Shown piece by piece: positions 1 through 12,139 of a stretch of DNA of 64,000 nucleotides; the first letter of the stretch is position 1, and every line of letters begins with the position of its first letter. The notes beneath the pieces were generated by a model. That model ran no database searches. It worked only from the letters and a program-made list of their open reading frames with translations, and was not told the origin of the DNA. Position numbers and translations under genes: made by a program. The DNA is from Chrysopilus asiliformis. Taxonomy: Eukaryota; Arthropoda; Insecta; Diptera; Rhagionidae. The stretch lies in the NCBI GenBank assembly GCA_964034945.1, contig OZ035962.1, positions 25,720,530-25,784,529 on the forward strand. The letters run 5' to 3'.

Positions 1-1403
1 GAAAAATTCTTCTTATTTTCTATTCTGAACCAGATTTTTATTTCTACCACTTTTTTACATTTATCTAGTACCGAAAACCAATCTCCAAGCCCTCTAATCC
101 AAAAAATGTTACTAATATCATCAGGAAGCTCAAAAACCAGTCTTGCGTAGGAACCAAAAGCCACTGGACCATTAAAACGTCCAAGGATATGGAGTCGTTC
201 TAAAAAATCTCCGGCTCAAACTCACACCCTTGAAATTTTCAGAGAAGAAAACCGAATTTTGAAAATTTTGGTGCCAAAACCTGAAATTTAATTTTCGCTT
301 TAGCCAAAATCGAATCACCCTTAGAAAACCATTGGTTTACATCTCTATTTTCTAGAACCTGCTTTATTCATGAAAAGCAGTGGACCCTCAATAACTCGAA
401 GTTTTGTTAATTCCCCTTTTTTATAGTTTCAGCTAGAGTTTAGGCGAAGACCGTTTAATGCCGAAGCACAGCTCAGGATTTTCTGTATAAAATTAACCTG
501 GATATCCCTGACAATTTGCCCTAACAACTTCAAATTATCTGCCCTGACAATTTCAAAAAGTTCAGTTTAAAATTTAAAAAAAAAACCTTCTGACTGGATT
601 AGGTTTCAAATTTCCAGGATTTAAAATATCTCCCAAAATGTTTTTGATCACCATCCAAAATTTTTTACAGTAATTGAAAAACTACTTAAATTACTGACTA
701 ATTCTTTTAGCACGATAATGCGGAAACTTTTCTTCGATAAAATAGTCGCTAATTGGTGTCATGCAACACTTACCAAACTCGATCAATGAAAATACAAATA
801 TTTGCACGGTGAAAGATGTGAAAAAAAAGTGTGCGCGATGCGATGCGTCTGTGATATCAAACGCGACGCCAAGGCCTAGTTTTTTTTCATTTCATAGTCA
901 CGATTTCGCTAACCACATCTATGTGGACCTAATTGGATTTGGTTACAGAATTTGGTGAACGACTTTAGAATTTTTAGGTGCTAAATGAGTTGGTAAAGAG
1001 TCGAACCAATCGATAAGTAGAAAATGAGCTCAAACCGTGCTAAATTTTCTTAGATGCGATTTTTTATATTAATTTTGTTACACAGTGCACCCCTTCTTTG
1101 TCGCAATTTCGTTTCAAACTGCGAAGAATTTTCAACTGTATTTAAGTGAAACAGGGTTGCGCAAATGCGAGTCTCACTGCATTTATGAAGTGGCTGTCGA
1201 TAAATTGCCGTGAAACCTCAGTTTATGATCAGATTTCGGTTTGTAATCTAATTTTGACCCACTTGATTGACCTGAAATTTTCCACACATCACTTATCCGA
1301 TTGACCTGAAATTTCCCACACATACTTAACTCTATATATATGTTTATGTATGCACGAAAAAAAAAAAAACAAAATTCCAGTCGAAATTGCAAAATACCCA
1401 TCC
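1..1403. other. AT-rich non-coding stretch
   Basis: I see no gene here. The longest open frames are under 70 codons and show no recognisable motif or splice context. The stretch may be intron of the gene whose 3' exons begin at 4431, because those exons need upstream partners, but nothing shows that directly. Confidence 0.5.
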
Positions 1404-1850
1404 TGTGGGGTCTTAAAGAAAAGAGCTTCGGACAAGAATTATCATCGTGTATTGGAAACTCAATAAAAAACAAAATCGCGGCCAGAACAAACAAGTACCC
1501 ATCGTGTGAGGTCTTAAATGCAAGAACTTTGAAATATAACTGTGGAAACTCAAGAAAAAACAAAATGGCGGCCAGAACAAACAAGTACCCATCGTGTGAG
1601 GTCTTAAATGAAAGAGCTTTGAAATATAACTGTGGAAACTCAAGAAAAAACAAAATGGCGGCCAGAACAAACAAGTACCCATCGTGTGAGAACTTAAATG
1701 AAAGAGCTTTGAAAAATGACTGTGGAAACTCAAGAAAAAACAAAATGGTGGCCGGAAGACGCCATTTTGTCCAAATCGAACAAACAAGTACCCATCGTGT
1801 GAGGTCTTAAATGAAAGAACTCACTCGGGAAAAAACAAAATGGCGACTAA
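1404..1850. repeat. 90-bp minisatellite, about four copies
   Basis: The block ACAAGTACCCATCGTGTGAG recurs at 1491, 1581 and 1671, giving an exact 90-bp period, and again at 1784 after a 23-bp insertion. Each unit also carries GGAAACTCAAGAAAAAACAA and AAAATGGCGGCCAGAAC. A partial unit precedes the array from 1404 and another trails to about 1850. Since 90 is a multiple of three, frames stay open on both strands and give spurious proteins of 124-186 residues. The middle copies are nearly identical, which indicates recent amplification. Confidence 0.9.
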
Positions 1851-3589
1851 AATGATAAAATTTAAAAAAAAAACTTTCTTTTTTCAAAACAAGCTTTTAA
1901 AGTGTACTAAAAGTTAAAGAAATAAATTTTTATAGGGATTTAGCCTCAATATTAAAAGCAAATGTTAATATGCAACAACTCTCAATGCTTCTATCTTACT
2001 TTTATTTTTGAGACCAAATCCTTGCGTAAAATTATTTCTTTTAATTTTTAATACAGTTTAGAAGCTTTTTTTTTTAATTAAATTGTATCTTTTTAAAGCC
2101 AAATTTTAAAAACTCTCAAGGGAAATTACATTTTTACATTCATAAAAATCAATAATCAAATATTTATTACCTTACAACCACCTGGTCATACCAGCAAAGC
2201 CATTTTCTGTACATTTGTTTAATTTCTTTAATTTCTATGGTCATAAATCTGCAGAGCTTACATAATCTTACCGTTGAAAATTTTCTACTTATTTCATAGA
2301 CATTTACGTCAAGTTCTGTTTGGCATCTTGTAAAACTAATTGAATTAATATTTCCGAATGCAAAAAAAAAACCAAACTTGGTGGTAAAACAAAAGAAAAT
2401 CCTGAAAAATTGCTTTTAAAAAGGATTTCATTACATAATCGAATTTGTGTAACGACCTATAAATATATTTGATCATGAGACCCGCACAAGACTCACCACA
2501 TGAGACCCGCACAAGACTAACATGAGATCTCTTGACACATAAAAAAAAATTATATTTTCACGTTCTCGTTGTTGCCTGAAAAATCATTCGTTTTCTTATC
2601 AGAAAATTGTCGGATCATGAAATATTGAACCGAAACTGAAATTATAACATTTGCATGAATTAAAGGGCAAATAAATGAACCGAGTTTTCATTCAAATGAA
2701 TATTTTTTCACAATTAAATGGGAAATTAGCAAATTTTAAACTTATTGAGCATTTTTTTTGTACTTGGGGAGTTTCAATTTAGTATTGAAAATGTTGTATG
2801 CCTTGAACTTTATCAAAGCCATCGCTATTTGGGTCAATACACTGCTAGACCTTTAGGTTATTTTTTTTTTCATTTTCAATAAATTAAATAAATTCTCCAT
2901 TCGACAAATCATTCGAATTGCTTATCAATAAATTATTTCCGTGGAATTTATAATTAGCTTTTGTCGTTAAGTTACATGTTATACATTTTTTTCTTACCTC
3001 TGCTGAGTCAGCTATTTTTTTTGTCGTTTATATTTTATTGCCTATTGTTCCGCTTTTTGATTTTAATAATACGATACTAGCTTTTTTCAATATAATTTAA
3101 TTACTTGGAAGTTTTTGTGTCTGAGCGATGGATTCAAATCTTTTCTATTGGGTTTTTAAAAATTAAAATTAAAAGTATTCGCAATTTTAGTATTTACCAA
3201 GCCATCGCCCGATAAAAGCAGGAAAAATTACTTCACATATTTTTTATATAATAAAATGTCTAGATTTAAACAGCTGTGGAAAGGAAAATCATATAAAATT
3301 CCAGGAACTGCTCAGAACTGATTAGAACCGAATTATCTGAATTTAGCAGACATTTTTTGATAACTTTTTATGTAGATTTAAATTTAAAGTTCCATGAAAC
3401 TTTTTTGATAACTACTTGTTTGTTGCTAATTTAAAGTCTCATAAAAATATTTTTTGCAACTCATTTTCTTGATAACAAGCTTTTTTCGAAAATTAATTTC
3501 TGAATCATTTCAGTCATGTTAAACGACTTATCAAACTTCTGATAGCTATTTTTAATGTCTGATAAACAAACAATAAAAGCCAAATACCA
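1851..3589. other. AT-rich non-coding stretch
   Basis: Long A and T runs and no open frame worth reporting. Nothing here looks like an exon with good splice sites. Confidence 0.5.
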
Positions 3590-3850
3590 CTCACTTACTC
3601 ATTACAGTATTCCCCGAACCACTAAACCGATTGTCATCAAAATTTGGAATGGAAAATCCTGTAGGAATGACGCAAATATCCTTTTTCCAATTTTTCCTCG
3701 GAAAAACTACCATTAGGGGGTTTCCGGAGTCGATGATTCCAAAATTCAAAACGAGTTGTCCTGAAGGGATATCGGCTTTTTCAAAAGTTTCAAGGTTTTT
3801 TGAGGCGAACAAGCTGTAAATCAGCAACGACGGATATGCAAGCTAGTGTC
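3590..3850 (-). repeat. Dispersed repeat with CCGTCGTTGC terminus (copy 1)
   Basis: Read on the minus strand the segment begins ACTAGCTTGCATATCCGTCG, close to the start of the plus-strand copy at 26420 (ACTAGCTTGCATACCCGTCG) and to a third copy near 15034-15060. It continues with text such as CCAAATTTTGATGACAATCG, typical of an interspersed element. Open frames of 62-78 codons on both strands are by-products of the repeat. I cannot assign the class. Confidence 0.55.
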
Positions 3851-4430
3851 TGATAAATATGTAAACAATTTTATCGCTTTTGACTTTTAAAATGTTGCTC
3901 GCTTTTATCAAAACTATAAAATATTTCAATGAGATTTTAGAGAACTGAACGTTGGGTTCCGTAAATTAATGATAAAAACCTCGCCTGTGGCACGCGGTCA
4001 GTTCAAAGCCCACTTAAATTCCTTTATCGAAAAAAGTAATGATAATTACTGCTTGATGCTAACGAAACCATCGATCTAGATTGCTGTCACGACGTCTGCC
4101 CTGCTGTTGATGGAACCTTATAAATGTTAGAATTTATGGTTTGCAGTCCGAAATATTGCAAACCAAAAATTATGTTAGAGAGAGAGAGGGTTGTCTACGG
4201 CGGTACTAAACTCCATATAAATATACGGAAAAAGCGAGACGGAGGCGAAGGGACGTCGCCTTCGAAAGCCCGAAAATTAGTAAGAAAATTTCGCGCCGTG
4301 AGAGGGGAGATAGTTATGCCGATGGTCCTCACAAAAAATCACATTTACTTCATTTTAAATAAATTAACAATCCCTGACAATTACAGAAATTTCTAAGAAA
4401 ACTTTAACATTCTTGTATTTTTAATTTTAG

Positions 4431-5293
4431 CGAGAAGAGAGTAATCGATTTGGACAAACCGCTTCGTCCTGGAGCATTTACCGATGTATCAAAGTTGAAG
4501 CAGTACAAGGAGGAGGACTACATTCTACCAGAGACACCTCCATTTAGTTGGCTATTGCGTAAAACAAGGGTGAGTAGCAAATTTCTTAAGCTCACGTAAT
4601 TGAAAATTTCAATATAGCGTAATTTTCAGGAGGAACGAACCTCAGAGACCAGTACAGACGAAGAGAAAAGTTCACATATCAACGGCGCAGACGAAACCAG
4701 CACAGCGACAGGTACCACTATCAATACCAACAACAACAACAGCCAATTCAAAAGCTACGAAGGCAGTATCGATGCCAGAATGACCTCCACAATAACAAAT
4801 ATCACAACAAACCAATCTAAAGACATCAGCGGCACATCGCCCAGCAAGAATTCCCTATCGGGCAGCAGGGAGGAGGCACAGAAATCGACACGATGGTCAA
4901 AGCCCCTGCCACCAGAGGACGAGAAGCTACTTAAAGAACTTGTAAGCATCAAATTGTGTTGAAGAATAAATGTTGCATTGCCTTAATTGCATCGCATCAT
5001 TCTTCAAAAGTATTTGGGGCGATCATCTAAAAATAAATCCTTGTGCTTTTGTTTACTTGTAGCATTTTCCCTTCGCCACCGAGCACACGGCAATCGGTGA
5101 CTTAGCCAAATTCTACAGAGATTGCTTCAATGCACCACCGCTGCAAGCGTTCGATCAATCACCTGCCAATGACGATGCGAACATTGATGAGCTCTCAAAG
5201 CAGCTGGAACAATTCGAAACGTCACTGGGCGATTACGATTCGCTGGTAACATCGCTGGGCTGCCCTGCCGTCGACAGCAATTCAAACAGTTAA
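4431..5293 (+). CDS. Last three exons of an unrecognised gene (C-terminal 226 residues)
   Basis: Three exons join in one frame: 4431-4569 (after a TTTTAATTTTAG acceptor, donor GTGAGT), 4630-4941 (acceptor TTTTCAG, donor GTAAGC) and 5063-5293 (acceptor TTACTTGTAG, stop TAA). The first contributes EKRVIDLDKPLRPGAF and EEDYILPETPPFSWLL. The middle exon is a low-complexity linker rich in Ser, Thr and Asn with a four-Asn run. The last is acidic and helical-looking (IDELSKQLEQFETSLGDYDS) and ends PAVDSNSNS. I see no enzyme motif, signal peptide or membrane segment, and I do not recognise the family. The tripartite layout resembles the cytoplasmic or regulatory tail of a larger protein. Upstream exons were not found and may lie before the window. 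The introns are short (60 and 121 bp). Confidence 0.8.
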
Positions 5294-7815
5294 AAAGACT
5301 CACAAGATTTATTTACATTTTAAGATACTACTATTGGGTAAATTCAGTCTTAAGCTAATTAGATAAAAAATACTACTAAGTTCTGATGAGGCTGGCGGAT
5401 TAACTGGCAGGCAGACGATTGCCATCAGCCACAGTGAAAGGGAATATAAAAACCACATTTCTGTATTTAGGAGCATATTACGTATAGTTAATGGAAATTT
5501 TTGTACAAAAAAAAAACACATAACAGATAAATATTATTATTATTATTATTATTGCTGGAAATGATTATGGTTTAAGTGTGTTTACTATTAAGCGATTGTA
5601 ATTGAAACAAACATACGCACAAGACTTAATTAAAAAAAAATTCATTAATAATTTTCTGTACTGTGCGATATTGTTTTTTTATGTTGCGGGAGGTTTTCCA
5701 TCTCTGGTCGTAATGTAGCACACAAAACAACTGATTAAAATATGACTAAAAAAAATAACGTAATCAAAAAAAAATTTTTTTTTCTGAAAGCAAAAAATTA
5801 ATAAAACCACAGAGAGGATTTTTATGTTCCTTAGAAACCATATTTAAAAGAAAAAAAAACAATTGTTTATGAAAACATTTTCGGCTTAAATTGAATTTGT
5901 TTATTTATTTGTTCTTTAGCTAAGCGAATCGATAAGAATACGTTTTTTGTACATAACTTTTTGTAATTCCAAAATTCACTCATTTTTATTTGTTTAAAAA
6001 GAAATTTCATTCTGGCGAAGTTATTTTTATTTTCTTCTATATTTTGTAAATTGTTTTGATTTGTTGTAACTGATTTTTTTTTGGTTTTAATTTTCTGTTA
6101 TTTTTCGATTTCTTATTTTTTGTTTCATGATTTTTGTATAAATCAGCGATGGGCAATTATTTGAATGAAAAAGCTTTTAGCTAGATGGATCGGATCATGA
6201 TAGGTTTGGGTCTCGATGAAAGATTTATAACTTTTCAATAGCTTTAGAGCTTTTAAAAAACATTAGAGGCTTTTCAAGTCTTTCTTAAAAATTTCGTGAT
6301 TAGAGTTCTTAAAAAAGCTTTTAATTTTGGAATGTTTTTCAACAATTCTGGTTTTCAAAGTAATCCTGGCTTAGAAGTTTTGAATTTTTCACAGCCGCTG
6401 AATTTCCAATTTCAAAGAATATAATTTCTAATTCCAATTCACCTTTCAAAAAATTGCCAATCACTGATAAAATTAGTTGATTTTTCTTATTTCACACGAA
6501 AGAGAAGTAAAACGAAATCCTTAAATGAATTATAAGAAATGAAAATACATAATACTGTCTATATTTATGTCATGTTTTATATGACGCACTATATTGAAAA
6601 TTAAAAGCTTAAAAAACATTTAAAGGAAATTTGAAATAAATTATCTTTATATATTCATAATAAATTATATAAATTATTATTATTAAAAACTATTATTATT
6701 ATGGCTAAAAAAAACTGGTATAAAATTTATAAAAAATAATAATAAATCAATTTTTTAAGAGAAGGAATGAAATGATTATTTATAAAAAAAAATGTTGGTA
6801 CTTGTTGTTACCTTATTATAACGTTTTTGAGAGAACTGATGCAAAAATTGAAATTTTTTGGAATTTAGAATACAACAGATAAGAAATTACAAAAATTTTA
6901 TGAACCCGAGAGAGATCGATTTTCGTGCCAAAATTTTTTACTGAGAATGAGAAAAATACATAATATTATAAAGAGTTGATTTCGTTTACATACTGTTTCA
7001 TACATTCGAACTATTAAAATAAAATTTATAATCAATAAAAATCATAAACATTTTATGTCATAACACATCAGAATTGTACTTTTTTTCCCCTGCATCTGTC
7101 TCTTCGTATTCTTATGTTTAATTGCATCGTTTTTTAATCATACTGATTTGAACAACAAACCCGTAGATAGCTATTATCAGAAATTGATATGACGCCAGTG
7201 AAATTGATACGCAATTATTTTCTTAATCGAATCAATTAATGAAGATTGACATGACATTTGAATTTGATCGACGGATTTCAATTTGCTGTTTCAAATTGTT
7301 GATTTAAACCGATATATCTTCATTGATATTCCCCTCGTCTTCTTAAATAAATTTGGTAAATAAAAGTTTGACTTTTGAAGAACCTTTTCAGAATTGTCAA
7401 AGAATACAGCAGAAAGGTTGGGCCACCTTGAAACCTATTCGGGAAATTTTAAAATGTGTAAAAAATACTGTCGTTAAATCAAATTCGAACCATACAAACT
7501 TGAATTTTTCATCGATCATTTGGTGTGAAAATTAAACACAATTTTTATCTTCTAAAGATGACAACGAGGTGGGTTTTCTATTCAAATTTGTCGCTAATAG
7601 TGTTAACTTATGGAATGTTTGTCTAATTGATGGGAAACTCGATGTTCAAGTGCTCAACAAATATTTAAATTGCAATTTATTCCGTTTAGTAATCGCGTGA
7701 TTTACAATTAACTACAATGTAATGTGAAACGTTTTAGATCTACATTCGTACGAGGGTCGTTCGGAAAAAAGTTTGATTTCTGTATTTTCTCGTTGGATGA
7801 TATTGAAAAATTAAA
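5294..7815. other. 3'UTR, then AT-rich intergenic DNA
   Basis: The start is presumably the 3'UTR of the preceding gene. It includes a (TTA)n microsatellite at about 5529-5553 and an AATAAA at 5800-5805 as a candidate poly(A) signal. The rest is very AT-rich with no credible open frame. Confidence 0.5.
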
Positions 7816-7819
7816 CATA

Positions 7820-8059
7820 GGGGCCTATTGCGGTTATCGATCGATCATCGTTGACCGGAACGATCGAAAAACAATTTGGTATTGCGTAAGGTTCATCGTG
7901 ATTTTTTTAGTGTTTGACGTCTTCACCGGACGATCCAACAAAGATCATCGTTCCCAACTGAACGATTTTATCGTTCGCGAACGATAAAATCGATATCGCA
8001 ATACTGATTTTTCGATCGTTCCGGTCAACGATGATCGATCGATAACCGCAATAGGCCCC
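7820..8059. mobile_element. Palindromic MITE with perfect 52-bp inverted repeats
   Basis: The arms 7820-7871 and 8008-8059 are perfect reverse complements starting GGGGCCTATTGCGGTTATCG. In the centre 7963-7992 is a perfect 30-bp palindrome (CGATTTTATCGTTCG and its complement). The element is about 240 bp and rich in CGAT. Flanks ATA on both sides could be a 3-bp target duplication. It has no coding capacity, as expected for a non-autonomous foldback or MITE element. Perfect arm identity implies young age or ongoing arm correction. Confidence 0.85.
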
Positions 8060-8355
8060 ATAGTTTATTAGAAATGCGGCATAGACCGTCAACCTGATTT
8101 GTAATAACTTCCAAACAAATCTTCAGTGTTTTCTCAAAAGGGTTTTGTTTGTAAAACCGAATTTCTGCAATTGGAGGGAGGGGCCTCTTGCCTTTTTAGA
8201 ATCTCCGAATACAAGGTTGCATCAATGTTGCCACCTCGTGGGATTTCTTTCCTTTTTGAGGGGGTTTTTTTTTACCACAGAGAACATTTTTTCCGTTTCG
8301 TTGGACTTTTCACTGTTATTTCGTAGAAATTGTATCTACGAATGGAAATGTACAT

Positions 8356-8653
8356 TTAACACGTTGTCTGCCAAAGCCTTTTCAGGATTTTGATCGTGCA
8401 GTGCCAACGTCTTTTCACAATTTTGGTCACCTGAGGCCAACAACTTTTTTTTGTTTCTTTGTGCCTAAAAATCATTTTTGACTACTCGCGACTTTATTAT
8501 TGGTCCTAATTTTGCAGTTATAACGGTTTTTTTGTGTCCTGGGAGAACATAAAACATCCTGTGGGGCCACGTCGCACGAAAATGTGCGACGCGGCCTCAG
8601 GGTAACATTTGGGTGTCGCACGTAAACGTGCGACATGGCAGCCAACGTGTTGA
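8356..8653. mobile_element. TTAA-flanked piggyBac-like MITE (copy A)
   Basis: The left end is TTAA then CACGTTGTCTGCCA; the right end is TGGCAGCCAACGTG then TTGA (a TTAA with one change). The terminal inverted repeats match at 12 of 14 bases. Inside, GTCGCACG and its complement form hairpins around 8565-8635. The TTAA target and C-initial ends are the piggyBac superfamily pattern. No open frame of interest. Confidence 0.75.
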
Positions 8654-8676
8654 TATGTAAAGGACGCCGTTTTCTA

Positions 8677-8921
8677 TTAACACATTGACTGCCATGGCTA
8701 TCATTTTTGATAGCCAGTGAGCCATGGCTATCATTTCTGATAGACAGGGAAAATTGGCACTATGATTCATGAACGGCCAAGGCTATCATTTTCGATAGCT
8801 GGGTCTACAATCTACATGCATACATACATACATTCATACATACGTACATTCTACATACGTCTACATGTATTGGCATCTCCCTTACATTTTTGCAAAATTG
8901 GTCTGGCAGTCAACGTGTTAA
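8677..8921. mobile_element. TTAA-flanked piggyBac-like MITE (copy B)
   Basis: Perfect TTAA on both sides, with terminal inverted repeats CACATTGACTGCCA and TGGCAGTCAACGTG. It lies only 23 bp from copy A and shares its end sequence, so the two belong to one family. Three copies of a small hairpin (GGCTATCATTTTTGATAGCC and variants) occupy the left third, followed by a run of ACATACATAC-type simple repeat. Confidence 0.8.
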
Positions 8922-10093
8922 ATGATTTTCGCCTGCGGCGCATCTCAGTTTCATTTTTTTAAATTTCATATTTCTTGAAAAGTTTCAGTGATTAAGGAAC
9001 ACTTATAAAAGGGACGTTCTGTACAAATTTCCCTGAAAATCATTATACTGAAAATTAGTGCGGATTTTAGCTGCGAGTGCCTACGCCGGCAGTTTTCTAT
9101 AGCGGCGCTCTACTATGGTGGCTTTTTGAGCCAATACGAAGTTTGTTGAATCTAACTAAGATGTCAAAAAGGATTAAACATGGTGTTACTCTTCCCTCGC
9201 AACTGTGAGGCTTTTGATTTCAGTGTATATTTGACCTTGTGGCAAAATTTTCGCCTGCGGCTCGTTTCAAGTAGAATCCTTCTACTAAAAAATTGTCGCA
9301 ATTCCATTGAAATGAATCTGAACCTATTTGGGCTGACTAAATAAAATGAAGCGACTGTTTTTACTCATAATTTAGCACATTTTAGTATGAAATATCCATA
9401 AAAAATTTGTACTAAAAGCTAGTAAAATCATTGGCGTCGTTTTATTCACTCGGCACATTTGTATGTCATCCTGATTCCCGTTACTTTTCGATCGATCCTC
9501 GCAAATCAGTACATACTGAATTGTTAAAATATTAAAAACTGAAAAACAAATCGTTATTTGGCGCGTGGTATAAATTAACAATAGAATATTAGAAACAATT
9601 TTATATGCAAACGTAATACCGAAACACGGAATTTTTAGAAATTTTCTATTCATTTTATGTAGAGATACGTCAAAGTAGTTGCCATATAGCGGTAAATTCC
9701 ATTGGCAAAACTGTTAATATTTATAAAAATCTAACGTTAAACACGTGCACAATTTTGTATGAGGTCGAAACTTTTGTAAAAGCTTTTTTTTTTCTTGAAC
9801 GAAGGATAAATAATTTAAGGAAAACGTTATTATAAACGAAATAAAGAGCCAAATTACAGTCTCAGCATAAAATTGTGAATCTTTAAGATTTTGTAAAATA
9901 CAGAAGAGGATTGTAGCAATAATAATGAAAATTTTCCAGTTGACAAAGTAAAATCTTAACCCGGCAAAAACTCATTTTTCATCAGATTTTATAATCAAAT
10001 CCCAGCTAGTACCACAAACGACCAGGCAAAAATTTAATAAAGAAATTTTTTAAAATGGATTACAGTTATTTTTGAAAAGTTCTGCTATGAAAT
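8922..10093. other. Intergenic, no gene seen
   Basis: Contains two copies of a CGCCTGCGGC motif (near 8930 and 9250) that recurs elsewhere in the window and marks old dispersed repeats. The open frames are short and unconvincing. Confidence 0.45.
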
Positions 10094-10321
10094 TTAACCC
10101 TTAATTTATGAGGTGAAAATCATATGCGTAAATGATGAGGTGGTTTCCAATCGACTTGTTCTAATCACATACCAAATCCGTGCTTTTAACTCGGCATACA
10201 ACACCATACTGTATAATAGGTACTGAAGATTTCAGAGTCACTGTGCTGAAAACATGAGAAATAGCAAAGAGAGAAAGGTCAATGTGGGTCCACTGGACCC
10301 ACCTCATCAATTAAGGGTTAA
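10094..10321. mobile_element. TTAA-flanked piggyBac-like MITE, family 2 (copy 1)
   Basis: TTAA, then CCCTTAATTTATGAGGTG at the left; CACCTCATCAATTAAGGG, then TTAA at the right. A nearly identical 227-bp copy sits at 50787-51013. The interior carries a small hairpin GTGGGTCCACTGGACCCAC. No coding capacity. The exact TTAA flanks and CCC-initial ends fit non-autonomous piggyBac elements. Confidence 0.85.
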
Positions 10322-11500
10322 ACTGTGATTTTTTTGTTGCTTTTCATAACCATTTCTAATCATGCATTTTGACACTCTGTGTCGGCCAAATGTAATACAA
10401 GGACCAAAAACGTTAATTCTAGTTAAACTCATCTTCATTAATGCTATTTATCACCACGTTTAGATGAAAATTTTTAATTTTTAATCATGTTTGTTTTTGA
10501 ATCCATAGTTTTTAAAAAACTGCAGTGGCGAAGGGTCAAGGTAGACAGCATAGATAGAACTTTGTCAAAAAAAAATACATTAAGAAACCGAAACAGTAAG
10601 AATTATTGTTACCACGTAATAAATTTCTACTTTTAATGGTGTAAATAATATTTCTTCACCACTCTCTGTCTGTGCCGTCTAGTAGACGCTTCGCCACTAA
10701 AAAACTGGCGAATATTTATTTAAGAATTGATCGTCTTTTATTATTCCTATTAGCAAAAATGCCTAAGTAGTTAAATTCTTACAAGTAATATTTGTTTTAT
10801 TTGCGATACGCTTTTAACTTTGTTTTTTGTAACTGTACTGAAATTCAGTTATTGTTAGAACAAAAAAAAACTAATCAAACCCATAAAATTTGAAAGAAAT
10901 TTACTAAACAAGATTTGCAAATTTTCCAATTTTAAAACTTATCAAATATATGAATTAATGTCAAGTGCAAAATTTTTAAACTACAAAACTCAGTCCAACA
11001 TCGTTACATTATTCTCTCTATCCCTTGAAATTCAATATTATCACATTCCTATTCATTAATAAATTCTATTCATATAAAAATTAATTCTTTATAAAGAAAA
11101 AATATTCTTCTAAAAATTTGAAAAAAAAATATATTTGAAACGGTTTTAATAAAACAGAAAGTAAAAACAATGAGATATTTAATTTATTATTGAAATTTTC
11201 TATAATGTGGCTATAATACAGTTATCGAGCTTGGCTTTTGAGAATTATTTTGAAATACGAAAAAAAAATATATTGTGAGAGTAATAAAATTGAATACTAA
11301 ATGAATAAATTTAAAGACTGAAGGGCTCTTAAAAATTTATATTATTAAGTTACAATTTTATGCAAGAAAATAAAAAATAAAATATTTTTTAGTTGAACAA
11401 AAAAAAATGTGTTTCAATTTTGATCCCAGAAAAACTGTCGTCATCGATCATATTTCGCTATGAAATCACAGATTTTTATATCCTTAAAATAATTAAAGTA
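10322..11500. other. AT-rich intergenic DNA
   Basis: No gene or recognisable element apart from A/T runs. Short open frames only. Confidence 0.45.
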
Positions 11501-12020
11501 CCAGGAAGACCGAGCCATGCTCGGCGACCTCAAAATTCTACTTTTGCTGATTTTTGGGGAAAAACTAAGTTCACATTATCTTTACAGAGCTTTTCCAGAG
11601 TTTTTAAATTCCCGACCTAGAAAGCTAGAACTAAAACTAACGCGCGATAACAAAATTTCATATAAATCGGTTGAGTGGTTATTGAGTAATCGCTCTCACC
11701 GATTTTTGAAACGTTGTTTTGAGACACCAAGTGAGGGTTATCGAGGGGAGGGAAAAGTCAGGTTTGTAGCGGAAAAATCGAAAGCCCTTAGCCCCATCAG
11801 TAATACTGTAAAGTTTCATTAAAATCGGACCACCCAATTCGAAGATAAAAGACGAGGGGTATCGAAGGGGAATTTTCTCGTGGGTGAGACCTATCTAGAT
11901 CGATTTCTTGTCCCCGAAAATCCCTAACCCTTAAGTTTCGTGAAAATCGTTTTCGAGATCGTTTGTGCAGACACACAGACAGACAGACAGACAGACATTC
12001 CTCGTATTATATTATAGGAT
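11501..12020 (+). repeat. Dispersed repeat ending in (CAGA)n
   Basis: Begins near a GACCGAGCCATGCTCGG palindrome, has the typical CATATAAATCGGTTGAG phrase, and ends with a CAGA tetranucleotide run at about 11970-11997 followed by CCTCGTATTATATTATAGG. The same architecture (internal CGGTT phrase, ACAG/CAGA run, T-rich end) occurs at 26420-26800. A non-autonomous element is likely; the class is not resolved. Confidence 0.5.
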
Positions 12021-12108
12021 AAATTTGCATTTCGTTTTAGTCTTGCTTCATAGAAATCCGCGTATGTACATACATCAAATAACATAGCAGATAAGAAAAA
12101 TTACTTAC

Positions 12109-12132
12109 CAACTGGGATTGAACTTCGAGAAG
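12109..12132 (-). other. Candidate 24-nt microexon
   Basis: On the minus strand a TTATTATTTTTTCAG acceptor is followed by 24 nt and then an optimal GTAAGTAAT donor. The 24 nt are divisible by three and can read LLEVQSQL. No flanking exon was identified, so the host gene is unknown. The paired, near-consensus splice sites so close together are the only evidence, and chance remains possible. Confidence 0.3.
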
Positions 12133-12139
12133 CTGAAAA

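Noticed and set aside
1183..1810. Long overlapping open frames on both strands (124-186 codons)
   Set aside because: They are produced by the 90-bp minisatellite, whose period is divisible by three; there is no domain and no start or splice context.
4124..4396. 90-codon frame just upstream of the first visible exon
   Set aside because: It ends at a stop before the acceptor at 4430, has no motif and begins in repeat-like DNA; probably intron.
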